A stretch of DNA of 64,000 bases from contig CP087563.1 in the NCBI GenBank assembly GCA_020974905.1, positions 7,068,001 to 7,132,000 of the forward strand, read 5' to 3'. The DNA is from Planctomycetes bacterium syqfu (GTDB taxonomy: Bacteria > Planctomycetota > Phycisphaerae > Phycisphaerales > Phycisphaeraceae). Positions 26,205 through 34,990 of the stretch are shown one piece after another; position 1 is the stretch's first letter, and each line of letters begins with the position of its first letter. A program made the translations under genes and the position numbers. A model generated the notes under the pieces. The model made no database searches and had not been told where the DNA came from. It saw only the letters and a program-made list of their open reading frames with translations.

Positions 26205-26717
26205 TCAATCCTCATGCGGTTCGACCTGCGTTAACACCGCTTTGAGATAGTCGGTGAGATAGCGGTCGATGAAGGTGTCGAGCGCCTCGATGGTCAGGTC
26301 GTGATCCATGCCCCAGATGCAGGCACGCAGGTCCACGAAGTCGGGATCGAGTTGGATGATCTTTCGACCGTCCTGAATCAAAGCAGGCGTCAAACGTTGC
26401 GTGAGATACGCGGATAAACCGTTGACACCGGGGCCGCCGATGCTGATGGTGGGGCGGCTGTGTAAGTGCTGTTGATTGATGTACCAGATGTCAGAGCAGA
26501 CGACCGGGAAAATATCGCCGGTGATCACGTCAGCATTGTCATCAAGCCATTGGAGTATCTGATCCTGCAAGTCATAAGCAAGCGGGCGGTCTGCAATCTC
26601 AGCACGCAGATGCGCACCGGTGACGATTAACAGCATGTTCTCCGCGTCAGGTTGCGGGACGCCTTGCTGCTCGTCATCTTGCTGTTCAGGGATGTGTTCT
26701 TCTTGTTCTTCTGACAT
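26205..26717 (-). CDS. Conserved-looking protein of unknown function
   Basis: A 170-residue acidic protein starting MSEEQEEHIPEQQDDEQ. An in-frame codon at 26735 would add six residues. The Glu/Gln-rich first 30 residues are probably disordered. The remainder looks like a compact alpha/beta domain (LLIVTGAHLRAEIADRPLAY, DIFPVVCSDIWYIN, SIGGPGVNGLSAYL). I recognise no family. Base composition matches the chromosome rather than the HNH gene it meets end to end. It lies downstream of argF but in the same direction, so possibly transcribed on its own across the 83-base gap. Confidence 0.6.
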   Translation of the reverse strand: MSEEQEEHIPEQQDDEQQGVPQPDAENMLLIVTGAHLRAEIADRPLAYDLQDQILQWLDDNADVITGDIFPVVCSDIWYINQQHLHSRPTISIGGPGVNGLSAYLTQRLTPALIQDGRKIIQLDPDFVDLRACIWGMDHDLTIEALDTFIDRYLTDYLKAVLTQVEPHED

Positions 26718-26796
26718 GACATTATCATAACGCATCTGCGCATGTGTACATGGGTTTGATGGCGAATCAGTAAATAAATGTGGCGTCAGACTGACA

Positions 26797-26816
26797 CGCT
26801 AAACCGCAAGCGGTTT
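26797..26816. repeat. Palindromic CGCTAAACCGCAAGCGGTTT element after argF
   Basis: A palindrome (AAACCGC with GCGGTTT) with a conserved CGCT flank, three bases after the argF stop on the minus strand. Two more copies form an inverted pair at 34832-34916. There is no T-run, so it is a repeat or 3' stabilising stem rather than a standard terminator. Confidence 0.6.
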
Positions 26817-26818
26817 TA

Positions 26819-27745
26819 TCACATCCCACCCATCAACACAGCCAGCAAACCCTTCTGGGCATGCAGTCGGTTATGGGCTTCGGGGAAGACGCGACTTTGC
26901 GGGCCGTCGATGACATCATCACTGATTTCCCAACCACGATGGGCAGGCAGACAGTGAAGTACGATGGCATGCTTGGGGGCGTTGTCGAGCATCGCTTGAT
27001 TGACTTGGAAACCTTCAAACGCCAGCTTGCGTTTTTCCATTTCCTTTTCCTGTCCCATGCTCACCCAGGTGTCGGTGTAGATGACATCCGCATCGTGGAC
27101 CGCCTGCATGGGATCGGAAGTCAGTTCAAAATCCATGTCGGGCAGTTGGCTCATGATGCGATCGACGAAGCTCGAATCCAGTTCGTAACCGGGGGGCGAT
27201 GCGATGACAAAGCGCATGCCGAGTTTGCCACAAATCGTTGCAAGAGACAATGCGACATTGTTACCGTCACCGATGTAGGTGATGGTGCGTTTGTTCAGAT
27301 CTTCACGACCAAATTCATCAATGATGGTCATCACATCCGCCAACGCCTGGCAGGGGTGTGAATAATCCGAAAGTGCGTTGATGATGGGAATTTCGCTGTG
27401 TTTTGCGAGGTTGGTCAGGACGCTGTGTTCAAAGACGCGAGCAGCTAAACCGTGGACCATGCCGTTGAGAACTTTGATGACATCGTGTTCGGATTCACGT
27501 ACGCCGATACCTGCATCATCATTGGTGAGAACGATGGATTTACCACCGAGTTCAAACATGGCCTGCTGGAAGCTGACGCGGGTACGCAGTGACGGTTTGG
27601 CGAAATAGACCGCCAGTGTTTTACCGTCGAGGACGGGTGCATTGGCTTTACCGTTGTTGCGTTGTTCGCGGAGTTCAAAAGCGACATCAAGGATGTGATT
27701 GATCTCTTGCGTGGAGGTTTCATGAATGGAAATGAAATGCTTCAT
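26819..27745 (-). CDS. argF: Ornithine carbamoyltransferase
   Basis: A 308-residue enzyme making citrulline from ornithine and carbamoyl phosphate in arginine synthesis. The carbamoyl-phosphate loop is seen as KPSLRTRVSFQ, with Pro-Ser-Leu in place of the usual Ser-Thr. HPCQALADV and the ornithine-site motif HCLPAHRGWEI are present. ATG 27745 gives the common MKHFISI start. A GTG four codons upstream (27757) is also possible. argB lies 44 bases upstream on the same strand, so the two probably form an operon. Confidence 0.93.
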   Translation of the reverse strand: MKHFISIHETSTQEINHILDVAFELREQRNNGKANAPVLDGKTLAVYFAKPSLRTRVSFQQAMFELGGKSIVLTNDDAGIGVRESEHDVIKVLNGMVHGLAARVFEHSVLTNLAKHSEIPIINALSDYSHPCQALADVMTIIDEFGREDLNKRTITYIGDGNNVALSLATICGKLGMRFVIASPPGYELDSSFVDRIMSQLPDMDFELTSDPMQAVHDADVIYTDTWVSMGQEKEMEKRKLAFEGFQVNQAMLDNAPKHAIVLHCLPAHRGWEISDDVIDGPQSRVFPEAHNRLHAQKGLLAVLMGGM

Positions 27746-27789
27746 GGTCAGGGCCACTTTCCCAGTCGGATACTTGTGCGGGACAAATC

Positions 27790-28677
27790 TTAGAGAACGA
27801 TTTCGGTGCCGATGCCGGTGTTGGTGTAAATTTCCAACAACAGAGAGTGTTCAATTCGGCCATCGACGATATGGACTTTACTCACGCCTGCCTGCAAAGC
27901 CGTGAAGCTGGCTTCGACTTTGGGCAGCATGCCTGAAGCGATGATGCCGTCAGCGATGAGTTTTTCGATTTCCTGTTTGGTCAGATGTGTTGCCAACGTG
28001 TCGTCAGTTTCACCGGTACGGATGCCGTGCGTATCAGAAACCAGAATCAGCTTCTCTGACTTCACGGCAGCAGCAACATGACCGGCAACGCTGTCTGCAT
28101 TGACGTTGAGCTTGCCACCTGCCTGATCACGGGCAATGGGGGCAATCACAGGAATCACGTCAGCTTGGACCAACGCGTTAAGCAGTTCGCCGTTGACCCA
28201 CTCCACGTCACCGACAAAACCGATGTCGACTTTGCGTGGTGTTTCTTCGCCGTCTTCCTGGACCTGCAAAAACATACGCTTGGCAAAGACGACGCAACTG
28301 CCAAGGCTATGCACCCCCATGGCTTTGTAGCCCTGATCAGCAATATGATCGATGATGCCCTTGTTGACTTCGTTGACCAGCACATGCTCAGCGATGGCGA
28401 GGGTGCGCTGATCGGTATAGCGTCGGCCCTGGACGAACTGCGCTTCGAGACCGGCTTTCTGCATCGCAGCGGTGATGCTCTTACCACCACCATGAACGAT
28501 GATGGGCTTCATGCCCACAGCTTTGAGGAAACAGATATCACCGATGAGTTTGCCGAACGCTTCAGGTTCATCCATGATCGAACCACCGACTTTGACCACA
28601 ACGGTGCTGCCGGCAAATTGACGGATATAGCCATGTGCCTCGACGAGGGCGGCTGCTTTACTGATTGCTTCGTCCAT
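27790..28677 (-). CDS. argB: Acetylglutamate kinase
   Basis: A 295-residue kinase that phosphorylates N-acetylglutamate, the second step of arginine synthesis. It has the phosphate-binding start VVVKVGGSIMDE near residue 24, IVHGGGKSI near 62, and the C-terminal region with GMLPKVEASFTAL. ATG 28677 is chosen because the family normally begins about 25 residues before VVKVGGS; longer in-frame reading to 28779 has no family support. It heads an argB-argF pair on the minus strand. Confidence 0.95.
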   Translation of the reverse strand: MDEAISKAAALVEAHGYIRQFAGSTVVVKVGGSIMDEPEAFGKLIGDICFLKAVGMKPIIVHGGGKSITAAMQKAGLEAQFVQGRRYTDQRTLAIAEHVLVNEVNKGIIDHIADQGYKAMGVHSLGSCVVFAKRMFLQVQEDGEETPRKVDIGFVGDVEWVNGELLNALVQADVIPVIAPIARDQAGGKLNVNADSVAGHVAAAVKSEKLILVSDTHGIRTGETDDTLATHLTKQEIEKLIADGIIASGMLPKVEASFTALQAGVSKVHIVDGRIEHSLLLEIYTNTGIGTEIVL

Positions 28678-29072
28678 GGGACGACTCCGATTACAAGTAC
28701 GTTTTATCAAATACAAATCATTTCCCGCCCAACAGGTTCTGATGGGGGAAACGTGCCATCTTAATCGGGTTATCAACACTTGGCAATATAAGTTTTACGT
28801 CAATATGTCTGGCCAGGTTTGAGAGTCAGTCTTATGGCTGCAGCGCAGCGACACAGAGACATGTTCGTGTTCAATGATGTTGCTTCAAAGCCACGAAACA
28901 ACACCGATGTTGCGTCCGTGCAACACTTTTTTATCACACCTTGATTTCTGCTTTTTTCTTGAAGTCTTTTAGCCATATCGCTTTAAGCTAAAAATGGTGT
29001 TTTGGCATGCAGGTTGCTTTTCTCTAGGCAGAGACACGAAGACGCATTAGTATCAGATCAGGGAAAAGTTAG
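28678..29072. other. Gene-free stretch between argB and the VanZ gene, with a possible terminator
   Basis: No protein gene is seen. At 28908-28932 on the plus strand, TGTTGC and GCAACA form a six-pair stem followed by six T, like a rho-independent terminator. No known plus-strand gene ends there, so it could end a small RNA or act as an attenuator for the gene at 29073. A seven-base inverted repeat (TTTTAGC/GCTAAAA) lies at 28967-28993. The argB promoter should also be here. Confidence 0.4.
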
Positions 29073-29498
29073 ATGCAAAATGTTCTGTCATTGACCGTGC
29101 GGTATCACCGCTGGATCGCTGCTGTCATTGCTGTGGCCGGGTTTGGGATTCTCTACCTGGCTGCCAAGCTCTTTGCCGGTGATCTGGATATTGCCTTTCT
29201 CACCGACCATCAGGTCCGCGTGATCTGTCACTTCTCCGGCTATGGTTGTCTGGCTGTCTTTGTGCACGCTGCTTTGCGTCGCAACATCTGGCTAAGCTGG
29301 ACGATTGCTTTGGCGTTGGCGTGGGGTGAAGAGTTCCACCAGATTTTCGTCCCCGGCCGGTACTTCACGCTTGATGACCTGTTGGTGAATTTTCTGGGTG
29401 TCTCCATCTTCCTGCTGCTGGCTCACAAGCTGCGTCTGATTCAGCGTGTGGGGCGTTTGGTTGGCAGCTTCAAAGTCCAACATGCTGCTACCGCCTGA
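29073..29498 (+). CDS. VanZ-like membrane protein
   Basis: A 141-residue protein with four hydrophobic helices (around residues 14-34, 48-66, 72-88, 107-122). The VanZ signature is seen as WGEEFHQIFVPGR followed by DDLLVNFLGV. The family is named after a teicoplanin-resistance protein, but most members are chromosomal and of unknown function in the cell envelope. Resistance should not be inferred here. It stands alone, with a short gap before a lipoprotein gene. Confidence 0.8.
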   Translation: MQNVLSLTVRYHRWIAAVIAVAGFGILYLAAKLFAGDLDIAFLTDHQVRVICHFSGYGCLAVFVHAALRRNIWLSWTIALALAWGEEFHQIFVPGRYFTLDDLLVNFLGVSIFLLLAHKLRLIQRVGRLVGSFKVQHAATA

Positions 29499-29607
29499 GT
29501 ACATGTCTGTATTTGGATGAATCAACATAAAAATCATGACGGATACAACGCCCAATAACCGCGCTTTGTGTTAACATGTCAACAGGGAAAAACTGGAGAC
29601 ACATTAG

Positions 29608-30294
29608 ATGCGCGAAAAAATCATGACGCTGACGGTTTGTATTACGCTGGTCTATTGGTTGGGGGGCCTGGCAGGCTGTGCGACTTCGCCGCGTGATGCT
29701 CAGAACGAAGAGATGCTCAAGGAAGACAAGTCGATCTTCGACGTGACGCCGCCGGACGCTGGGGGCAATCAATTCCAGACGCAATCTCATCCTCATGTCA
29801 ATGTGATGCTCGCTGCCATGCAGTCTGCTGAACAGGTGACCGAAATGGTCGATGTTCCGACTGAGATTGCAACGGCACCGGCTGCACCGGTCAACGATAC
29901 CGGCAAATCCGTCACCGGCATTGATCGGGGTAACTGGCAAAAGATTGATGTCAGTCCGCGGTATGGCACGGTCAAGCATGGCGCGACCTACTTTGCCGAT
30001 CAACCCGGTCGCGTTTACACGCACACCACAGTGAATCTGGATGAAGGCAACGAGGCTGCCATGGAAGCCGCGTTGGATGACAACACACGTCACACCTTCA
30101 AACCCCGTGAATGGAAGTCCACGTTGATCCAGCCACTGAAGTTCTGCTGGGACCTGTTTACGCTGCCCTACAACGCCACGGTGAAAGAACCGTTCTGGCA
30201 AGATCCGTATGCCGATCAGGCATCAGACGATGCAGCCATGGACGAAGCCGTTGCAGAGGAACCTGTGACGGAATCAGAGACTGTTGCAGAGTAA
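29608..30294 (+). CDS. Lipoprotein of unknown function
   Basis: A 228-residue protein with a lipoprotein signal ending in LAGC (Cys near residue 26), so anchored by lipid in the inner or outer membrane. The mature part is polar, Ala/Asp/Glu-rich, with one conserved-looking block, WKSTLIQPLKFCWDLFTLPYNATVKEPFW near residues 170-198, here given by position only as a Trp/Phe/Pro-rich segment. I know similar segments only as uncharacterised. GGAG nine bases before ATG 29608 supports this start. Confidence 0.65.
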   Translation: MREKIMTLTVCITLVYWLGGLAGCATSPRDAQNEEMLKEDKSIFDVTPPDAGGNQFQTQSHPHVNVMLAAMQSAEQVTEMVDVPTEIATAPAAPVNDTGKSVTGIDRGNWQKIDVSPRYGTVKHGATYFADQPGRVYTHTTVNLDEGNEAAMEAALDDNTRHTFKPREWKSTLIQPLKFCWDLFTLPYNATVKEPFWQDPYADQASDDAAMDEAVAEEPVTESETVAE

Positions 30295-30300
30295 AATAGA

Positions 30301-31401
30301 TCACTTGCAGAATTCTTTCTCAAGCGTCTTCCATTTTTCATCTGTCATTTCCCAGTGACAATAAACCGAGATGCCGCGATAGTTGGCACGTTGCATGTCA
30401 TTCAAATCCGCCAAACCGGCATGAATGCCACGTAATGCGTGATGCAGATTTTCGACATCCGGATCATGCCAGGGGACACCTGCATCGTCATAGGCAGGTA
30501 AGCCCAGCAGCGTTGGTGTCGGCGCACCCCATGTTAAAACTTCCCTGGTCCATTGACGCATGAGAAGTTCGTAGGGTTTGGCATATTTGATGCTGGTGTC
30601 ATACATCATGACCACCATCTGATCCGCTCGGCTGGCGACTTGTTGGTAGTACGTTTGATCCCAATGCACTTCCGGCGCCGGTTGCCAACGGGTCGGTGGG
30701 GGATAGGCCGCGATGGAGAGGATTTTGTTTTCAGGCATCGCCTTATTGAGTTCATCCAGCAGGTTCAGCAGATCACGATTGCCGTTGGGCCACGGCTCGA
30801 TATTCAATTGGATCCCATCAAGCTGTGGGTGTTCTGCCAGTCGCGTGACAATGCTTTGGACGAAGTGATCACGCCATGATTTCTGTGCCGGGAAGCAATG
30901 CTTCTGATACACACCACCAACCCATGGCAGAACGCAAAGCCCATTGGCCTTGGCAAGACCGAGAAATAATTGGCTTTGCTCGTGATCCATCCCGGGTAAG
31001 TCTCCGCCGGGCGTCGTCGGACACAAATGCGGGAAGATGTCGGTGATGTGATACTGTTGCAATGGTTTGAGTAGCTTGAAAAACGCATCACTGCCACGGT
31101 AGTCTTTGAGTTGATCCTGCTTGTTATATTTCTCAAACCACGCATCGTCCCCCAGATACCCATGTCCAATCCAGATGCCGTTTTGTTTGAGATCAAAGCG
31201 CCCGTCATTGACACGTTTACCCGGATGCCAAAGCAGATAACCGATCACCGGCAAGAGCACGATGGGGAGATACACAAACAACAGACGTCGGCGGAGAGGA
31301 GTTTTGATCAACCAATTTGTTGAACTGATTTGTGTTGGATCAATGTTTGGCAATTTGAATCCCCCACGGTAAAGATCAGAGGAAAATATCCGGATGTTCA
31401 C
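30301..31401 (-). CDS. Membrane-anchored GH18-like TIM-barrel protein
   Basis: A 366-residue protein with a basic cytoplasmic start, one membrane helix (about residues 38-58) and an external domain resembling chitinase-like glycoside hydrolases. The strand that normally carries DxxDxDxE reads LDGIQLNIEPW near residue 200: the final Glu is present but the middle Asp residues are replaced. Other barrel-like segments are LCVLPWVGGVY and MVVMMYDTSI. Either catalysis differs or the protein is a binding relative. The start at 31401 could be shortened; the gene is divergent from the TsaC fusion with a 48-base gap holding both promoters. Confidence 0.6.
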   Translation of the reverse strand: MNIRIFSSDLYRGGFKLPNIDPTQISSTNWLIKTPLRRRLLFVYLPIVLLPVIGYLLWHPGKRVNDGRFDLKQNGIWIGHGYLGDDAWFEKYNKQDQLKDYRGSDAFFKLLKPLQQYHITDIFPHLCPTTPGGDLPGMDHEQSQLFLGLAKANGLCVLPWVGGVYQKHCFPAQKSWRDHFVQSIVTRLAEHPQLDGIQLNIEPWPNGNRDLLNLLDELNKAMPENKILSIAAYPPPTRWQPAPEVHWDQTYYQQVASRADQMVVMMYDTSIKYAKPYELLMRQWTREVLTWGAPTPTLLGLPAYDDAGVPWHDPDVENLHHALRGIHAGLADLNDMQRANYRGISVYCHWEMTDEKWKTLEKEFCK

Positions 31402-31449
31402 ATCTTACCCAACTTCGCATCGCCTGTCGGAATTTGGTAATCTGATGGG

Positions 31450-32610
31450 ATGCAAGTGATTTTACCTCCACCAGACAATCACCCCCAGGAACTCGCTGGG
31501 GCGTTGGCTGAAGCTTCCGACGCATTGAAGCTGGGCAAACTCGTGGCATTTCCCACGGAGACCGTCTATGGCGTTGGGGCAGTGGCCACGCACGATCAAG
31601 GCTACGAGAAGCTGGTCGCACTCAAGAGTCGGCCCGGCTCGGTGCCCTTTGCCATCCATATGGGTTCGCCCGATGAGGCAGGGCGTTATGTCGATCTTTC
31701 GAGCCCGATGTTAAAGCGCCTGATCCGTCGCGTGTTTCCCGGGCCGGTGACGTTGGTGCTGGCGGTCAGTGACGAGACGATCAAGGCCAAGTGCGAACAG
31801 ATCGGCTTACCGATCGAACTGGCGGACCGCATTTATCACAACAACACCGTGGGACTTCGCTGCCCGGATCACCCGGCAGCCAACATCCTGCTTCACCACG
31901 CCAACGCCGGTGGGCCGGTCCTGGCATCATCTGCCAATCTCCGTGGCCATGAGCCGCCCAAGAATGCCGACGACGTGTTGGCATCGCTGGGTGACACCCC
32001 GGAAGTCGAAATTCTGATCGATGGTGGTCAATGCACCTTCTCAAGACCGTCGACGGTGGTGCGTGTGACAGAAAATCCCAACGGCTCAGCCGACTTCCTG
32101 GTTGAGCGTGAAGGGGTGTTCGATGAACCGACGATCCGCCGGATGCTCCAGTGGACGGTGCTGCTTGTTTGCAGTGGCAATACATGTCGGTCTCCTATGG
32201 CTGAAGTGCTTGCCCGAAAGGAGCTTGCAGAAGCCAGGGATATCCCCATGGACAAGCTCGCTGACGCCGGGATACGCGTGCTCTCAGCGGGGACATCAGC
32301 CATGTCCGGGATGCCTGCCACCGAGCAGGCCCAGCAGGTGATGGCCAACATGGGACTGGATTTAAGCACGCATCGATCAAGAAGTTTGTCCGCGGAGATG
32401 ATTCGTGACGCAGACGTGGTATATTGCATGACCGAGTCGCACCGCCAGGGGGTTTTGAGCCTGGCGCCGGATGCGGGTTACAAAGTGGAGTTACTCGACA
32501 GCGCTGGTGATATCAGCGATCCGTTCGGCTCGGATGTGACAAATTATGCGCGGTGTGCGGAAGTGATTCGCCGCCGTCTGGCGCAACGCCTCAAGGAGCA
32601 GCAGGTATGA
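31450..32610 (+). CDS. Fusion of threonylcarbamoyl-AMP synthase (TsaC/Sua5) and low-molecular-weight phosphatase (YwlE-like)
   Basis: A 386-residue two-domain protein. Residues 1-215 are a YrdC/Sua5 domain, which makes threonylcarbamoyl-AMP for the t6A modification of tRNA (FPTETVYGVGAVA, KSRPGSVPF, RCPDHP, ASSANLRGHEPP). Residues 235-386 are a low-molecular-weight phosphatase with the loop C241-S-G-N-T-C-R247 and the general acid in SDPFGSD. Thr245 matches the residue that makes Bacillus YwlE specific for phosphoarginine, whereas tyrosine phosphatases have Ile or Leu there. The frame is continuous across the junction. In Bacillus the separate genes ywlC and ywlE lie near ywlF (rpiB), and here rpiB overlaps the fusion's stop. 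Confidence 0.9.
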   Translation: MQVILPPPDNHPQELAGALAEASDALKLGKLVAFPTETVYGVGAVATHDQGYEKLVALKSRPGSVPFAIHMGSPDEAGRYVDLSSPMLKRLIRRVFPGPVTLVLAVSDETIKAKCEQIGLPIELADRIYHNNTVGLRCPDHPAANILLHHANAGGPVLASSANLRGHEPPKNADDVLASLGDTPEVEILIDGGQCTFSRPSTVVRVTENPNGSADFLVEREGVFDEPTIRRMLQWTVLLVCSGNTCRSPMAEVLARKELAEARDIPMDKLADAGIRVLSAGTSAMSGMPATEQAQQVMANMGLDLSTHRSRSLSAEMIRDADVVYCMTESHRQGVLSLAPDAGYKVELLDSAGDISDPFGSDVTNYARCAEVIRRRLAQRLKEQQV

Positions 32611-33104
32611 AAATCGCAGTGGGTGCAGATCATCGGGCCACCGAAGTCGTGACGCAGGTAATTCAGAGTCTCAAAGCGGCCGGTCACGAAGTCGAGCATA
32701 TAGGTGCGAACTGTGATACGAGCAATGGTAACGGCAATAGCTGTGACTATCCCGACCAGGCTTATCCTGTCGCCAAAGCCGTTGCCGATGGCAAAGTCGA
32801 TGGCGGTATCCTGCTTTGCGGGACAGGCATCGGCATGAGCATCGCCGCCAACAAGGTGCCGGGTATCCGTGCTGCCTTGGTTCATGATGAGATCGGCGCT
32901 CGCGTCTGCCGTCAGCACAACAATGCCAACGTGCTTTGCCTATCCGCCGACATGCTGGGCATGCGCATCATCGAGCAGATCATCGACGCCTGGATCAACA
33001 CACCGTTTGATGGTGGCCGTCACGCCCGTCGTCTGGCCAAGATCACGGCCATCGAGCAGGGCAAGGAACCGTCAACCGTCACCGATGCTGACGTTTCTGC
33101 CTGA
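32607..33104 (+). CDS. rpiB: Ribose-5-phosphate isomerase B
   Basis: A 165-residue sugar-phosphate isomerase of the RpiB/LacA family, interconverting ribose-5-phosphate and ribulose-5-phosphate. It has the start MKIAVGADHR, the catalytic Cys in GILLCGTGIGMSIAANK, HNNANVLCLSADMLG, and GGRHARR near the C-terminus. A short Asn/Gly-rich insertion (about residues 35-45) is longer than usual. The ATG overlaps the fusion gene's stop (ATGA), and AAGGAG lies eight bases before it, so translation is coupled. Confidence 0.93.
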   Translation: MKIAVGADHRATEVVTQVIQSLKAAGHEVEHIGANCDTSNGNGNSCDYPDQAYPVAKAVADGKVDGGILLCGTGIGMSIAANKVPGIRAALVHDEIGARVCRQHNNANVLCLSADMLGMRIIEQIIDAWINTPFDGGRHARRLAKITAIEQGKEPSTVTDADVSA

Positions 33105-33186
33105 TCGTTTGGCAACGTTGGTTAGACACATCTGATTCGACACTCCGACATCATGTCAGGACGCACACACGGGGGACGAGCAAACC

Positions 33187-34833
33187 ATGACACAACCCCA
33201 CAGGCCGGTACGCGTGGATCAAGTGGCCTGGGCGCAACTGCTGCCCTGGCTGGCGATCTTCAAAACCTTTCGCATGGCCATCCGCCCGAGCAAAATCGGT
33301 GTGGCATTGGTCATGCTCATTCTCATCTTCGTCCTGGGACATGGTCTTGATGTCGTCTGGGGGCCACAGGTTTACCGTGGCGAAGTCTCGGCGTTCGGAA
33401 CGAAGCGTCCGGCTGAGTTTAATGACTGGCGTATGGAGCGTGAACGTCAGATTGAGCTTGCCCTACGCGAACTCATCCAATCCGCGTCCTACGCCGAGTC
33501 TGATGTGACAGCAAGTGACATTCTCCCAAAGCCAAACCGCTATCAACTCACCCGTGACAGACTTGAAGAACACTTTGCCAACAAGCTTAAACGCATTGAT
33601 GAAGTCGCAGCAGAACGTCTTGCCAACGGTTCGGATGAAAGTGATGTCCAAAAGCAGAAAGACCGCAATCTTGAGTCATTGAATCGTGAACGCCTCAAGG
33701 CCATGGGCCTGCTTAATGCACTGCAACCCATCGGGATTTTCCGCGCGACGTTTGAGTACAAGTTCAATGCCTTTGACCGACTGGTCCAATCTGCGATCAG
33801 TTTACGTTTTGGGTTCAGCCAGATTCTTGCTGGTCAGGATACCGATCCCAACACCGTGGTCGGCTCGCTACGGTCGATGATCTACATCCTCCCGAGTTGG
33901 TTGTACAAGACCCATCCGGGTTTCCTGGCATTGCTCTCAGCGTGCGTACTCCTGATGATGGCGTTTTTCGGTGGGGCGTTGGCAAGACTGGCAGCACTCG
34001 ATGCCACCGGCTCGTCACATGTGCCGATGATGTCGGCATTCAGCTTTGTCTGTAAACGCTATGTCTGGTTTGTCCTCACACCGTTGATGCCGGTGATCAT
34101 GATTACCGTGCTTGGCGGCATGCTTGCACTGGGCGGACTCGTGTTCTTCAACGTTCCCGTCCTGGACATGCTTGGCGGACTGCTGTTTTTCATCGCAATG
34201 GGACTTGGCTTTGCAATCGCCATCCTATTGATTTTTACGCTAGCAACTTACCCGCTGTTCTATCCCGCTTTGGTGATGGAAGGCACGGACAGTTTTGATG
34301 CCGTCTCCCGCAGCTTCGGTTATCTCGTCGCCCGACCCTGGCATTGGTTTTTCTACTCCATTCTCGCATTGGTCTACGGTGCGGTCGGATACCTGTTTTT
34401 GGGTGCGGTGATTTATCTGACGTTAAGTGTGACCCATGCCTGTATCGACATGGGCGTCGTGACGCAGATGGCGGATGAAACCTCACGCTGGCATGCTCTC
34501 ATGCCTCAACCGCGACTTGGCCAACTGCTTTACACTTTCGACTGGAATGCTGGCCTGGGCTTCACCGGCAAGGTTACCGCAGGCATGATCTGGGTCTGGA
34601 GTTTCTTCCTGACGTCCATCATCGGTGCCTACACGGTGAGTTACTTCTACTGCTCCAACACCGTCATCTACCAACTGCTCCGTCAGTCGTCGGAACAGAC
34701 CCGCATGGATGAAATCGTGGCAGAAGCGACCGACGAAAAACCCGTTCAACCACAGACGCCCGACAAAGTTGAAAAGTCAGCTGAACCGACCAATGAAAAT
34801 CCGGATGCGCCCCCGGATGCGCCCCAAAGCTAA
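33187..34833 (+). CDS. Multispanning membrane protein of unknown function
   Basis: A 548-residue inner-membrane protein. One helix lies near residues 38-58, followed by a long charged external region with coiled-coil character (about 70-190). A block of five to six helices follows from about residue 235 to 490 (LALLSACVLLMMAFFGGAL, ITVLGGMLALGGLVFF and others). The C-terminal 40 residues are acidic, Pro/Asp-rich and cytoplasmic. I recognise no named family; similar architecture is common in Planctomycetes. The helix block weakly resembles proteins that organise large membrane complexes. Its TAA stop lies inside the palindromic repeat at 34832. Confidence 0.55.
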   Translation: MTQPHRPVRVDQVAWAQLLPWLAIFKTFRMAIRPSKIGVALVMLILIFVLGHGLDVVWGPQVYRGEVSAFGTKRPAEFNDWRMERERQIELALRELIQSASYAESDVTASDILPKPNRYQLTRDRLEEHFANKLKRIDEVAAERLANGSDESDVQKQKDRNLESLNRERLKAMGLLNALQPIGIFRATFEYKFNAFDRLVQSAISLRFGFSQILAGQDTDPNTVVGSLRSMIYILPSWLYKTHPGFLALLSACVLLMMAFFGGALARLAALDATGSSHVPMMSAFSFVCKRYVWFVLTPLMPVIMITVLGGMLALGGLVFFNVPVLDMLGGLLFFIAMGLGFAIAILLIFTLATYPLFYPALVMEGTDSFDAVSRSFGYLVARPWHWFFYSILALVYGAVGYLFLGAVIYLTLSVTHACIDMGVVTQMADETSRWHALMPQPRLGQLLYTFDWNAGLGFTGKVTAGMIWVWSFFLTSIIGAYTVSYFYCSNTVIYQLLRQSSEQTRMDEIVAEATDEKPVQPQTPDKVEKSAEPTNENPDAPPDAPQS

Positions 34834-34916
34834 CCGCTTGCGGTTTAGCGCTCCAGAAAACGCACTGATAAAAGTTTTGATCGAATCTTGCCAGACGCGC
34901 TAAACCGCAAGCGGTT
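34832..34916. repeat. Inverted pair of AACCGCTTGCGGTTTAGCG elements
   Basis: Left copy at 34832-34850 and right copy, reversed, at 34898-34916, each itself palindromic, with 47 bases between. The left copy supplies the stop codon of the preceding gene. A single copy lies at 26797-26816. Confidence 0.65.
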
Positions 34917-34927
34917 CAGATTCGAAC

Positions 34928-34948
34928 GAAATCCGAAATCCGAAATCC
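34928..34948. repeat. Three tandem GAAATCC heptamers
   Basis: Three exact copies of GAAATCC in a row, 12 bases after the palindromic pair. Another heptamer array lies at 44688-44730. Confidence 0.7.
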
Positions 34949-34990
34949 ACCTGTCTTGTTCCTGATGTCCACTGTCACTAGTATGGTTTG

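Noticed and set aside
27746-27757. GTG start adding four residues to ArgF
   Set aside because: The family usually begins MKHF; ATG 27745 gives that start.
28840-29070. Degenerate CAGAGACAC-like words resembling the dispersed repeats
   Set aside because: The matches are short and lack unit periodicity, so I do not count them as copies.
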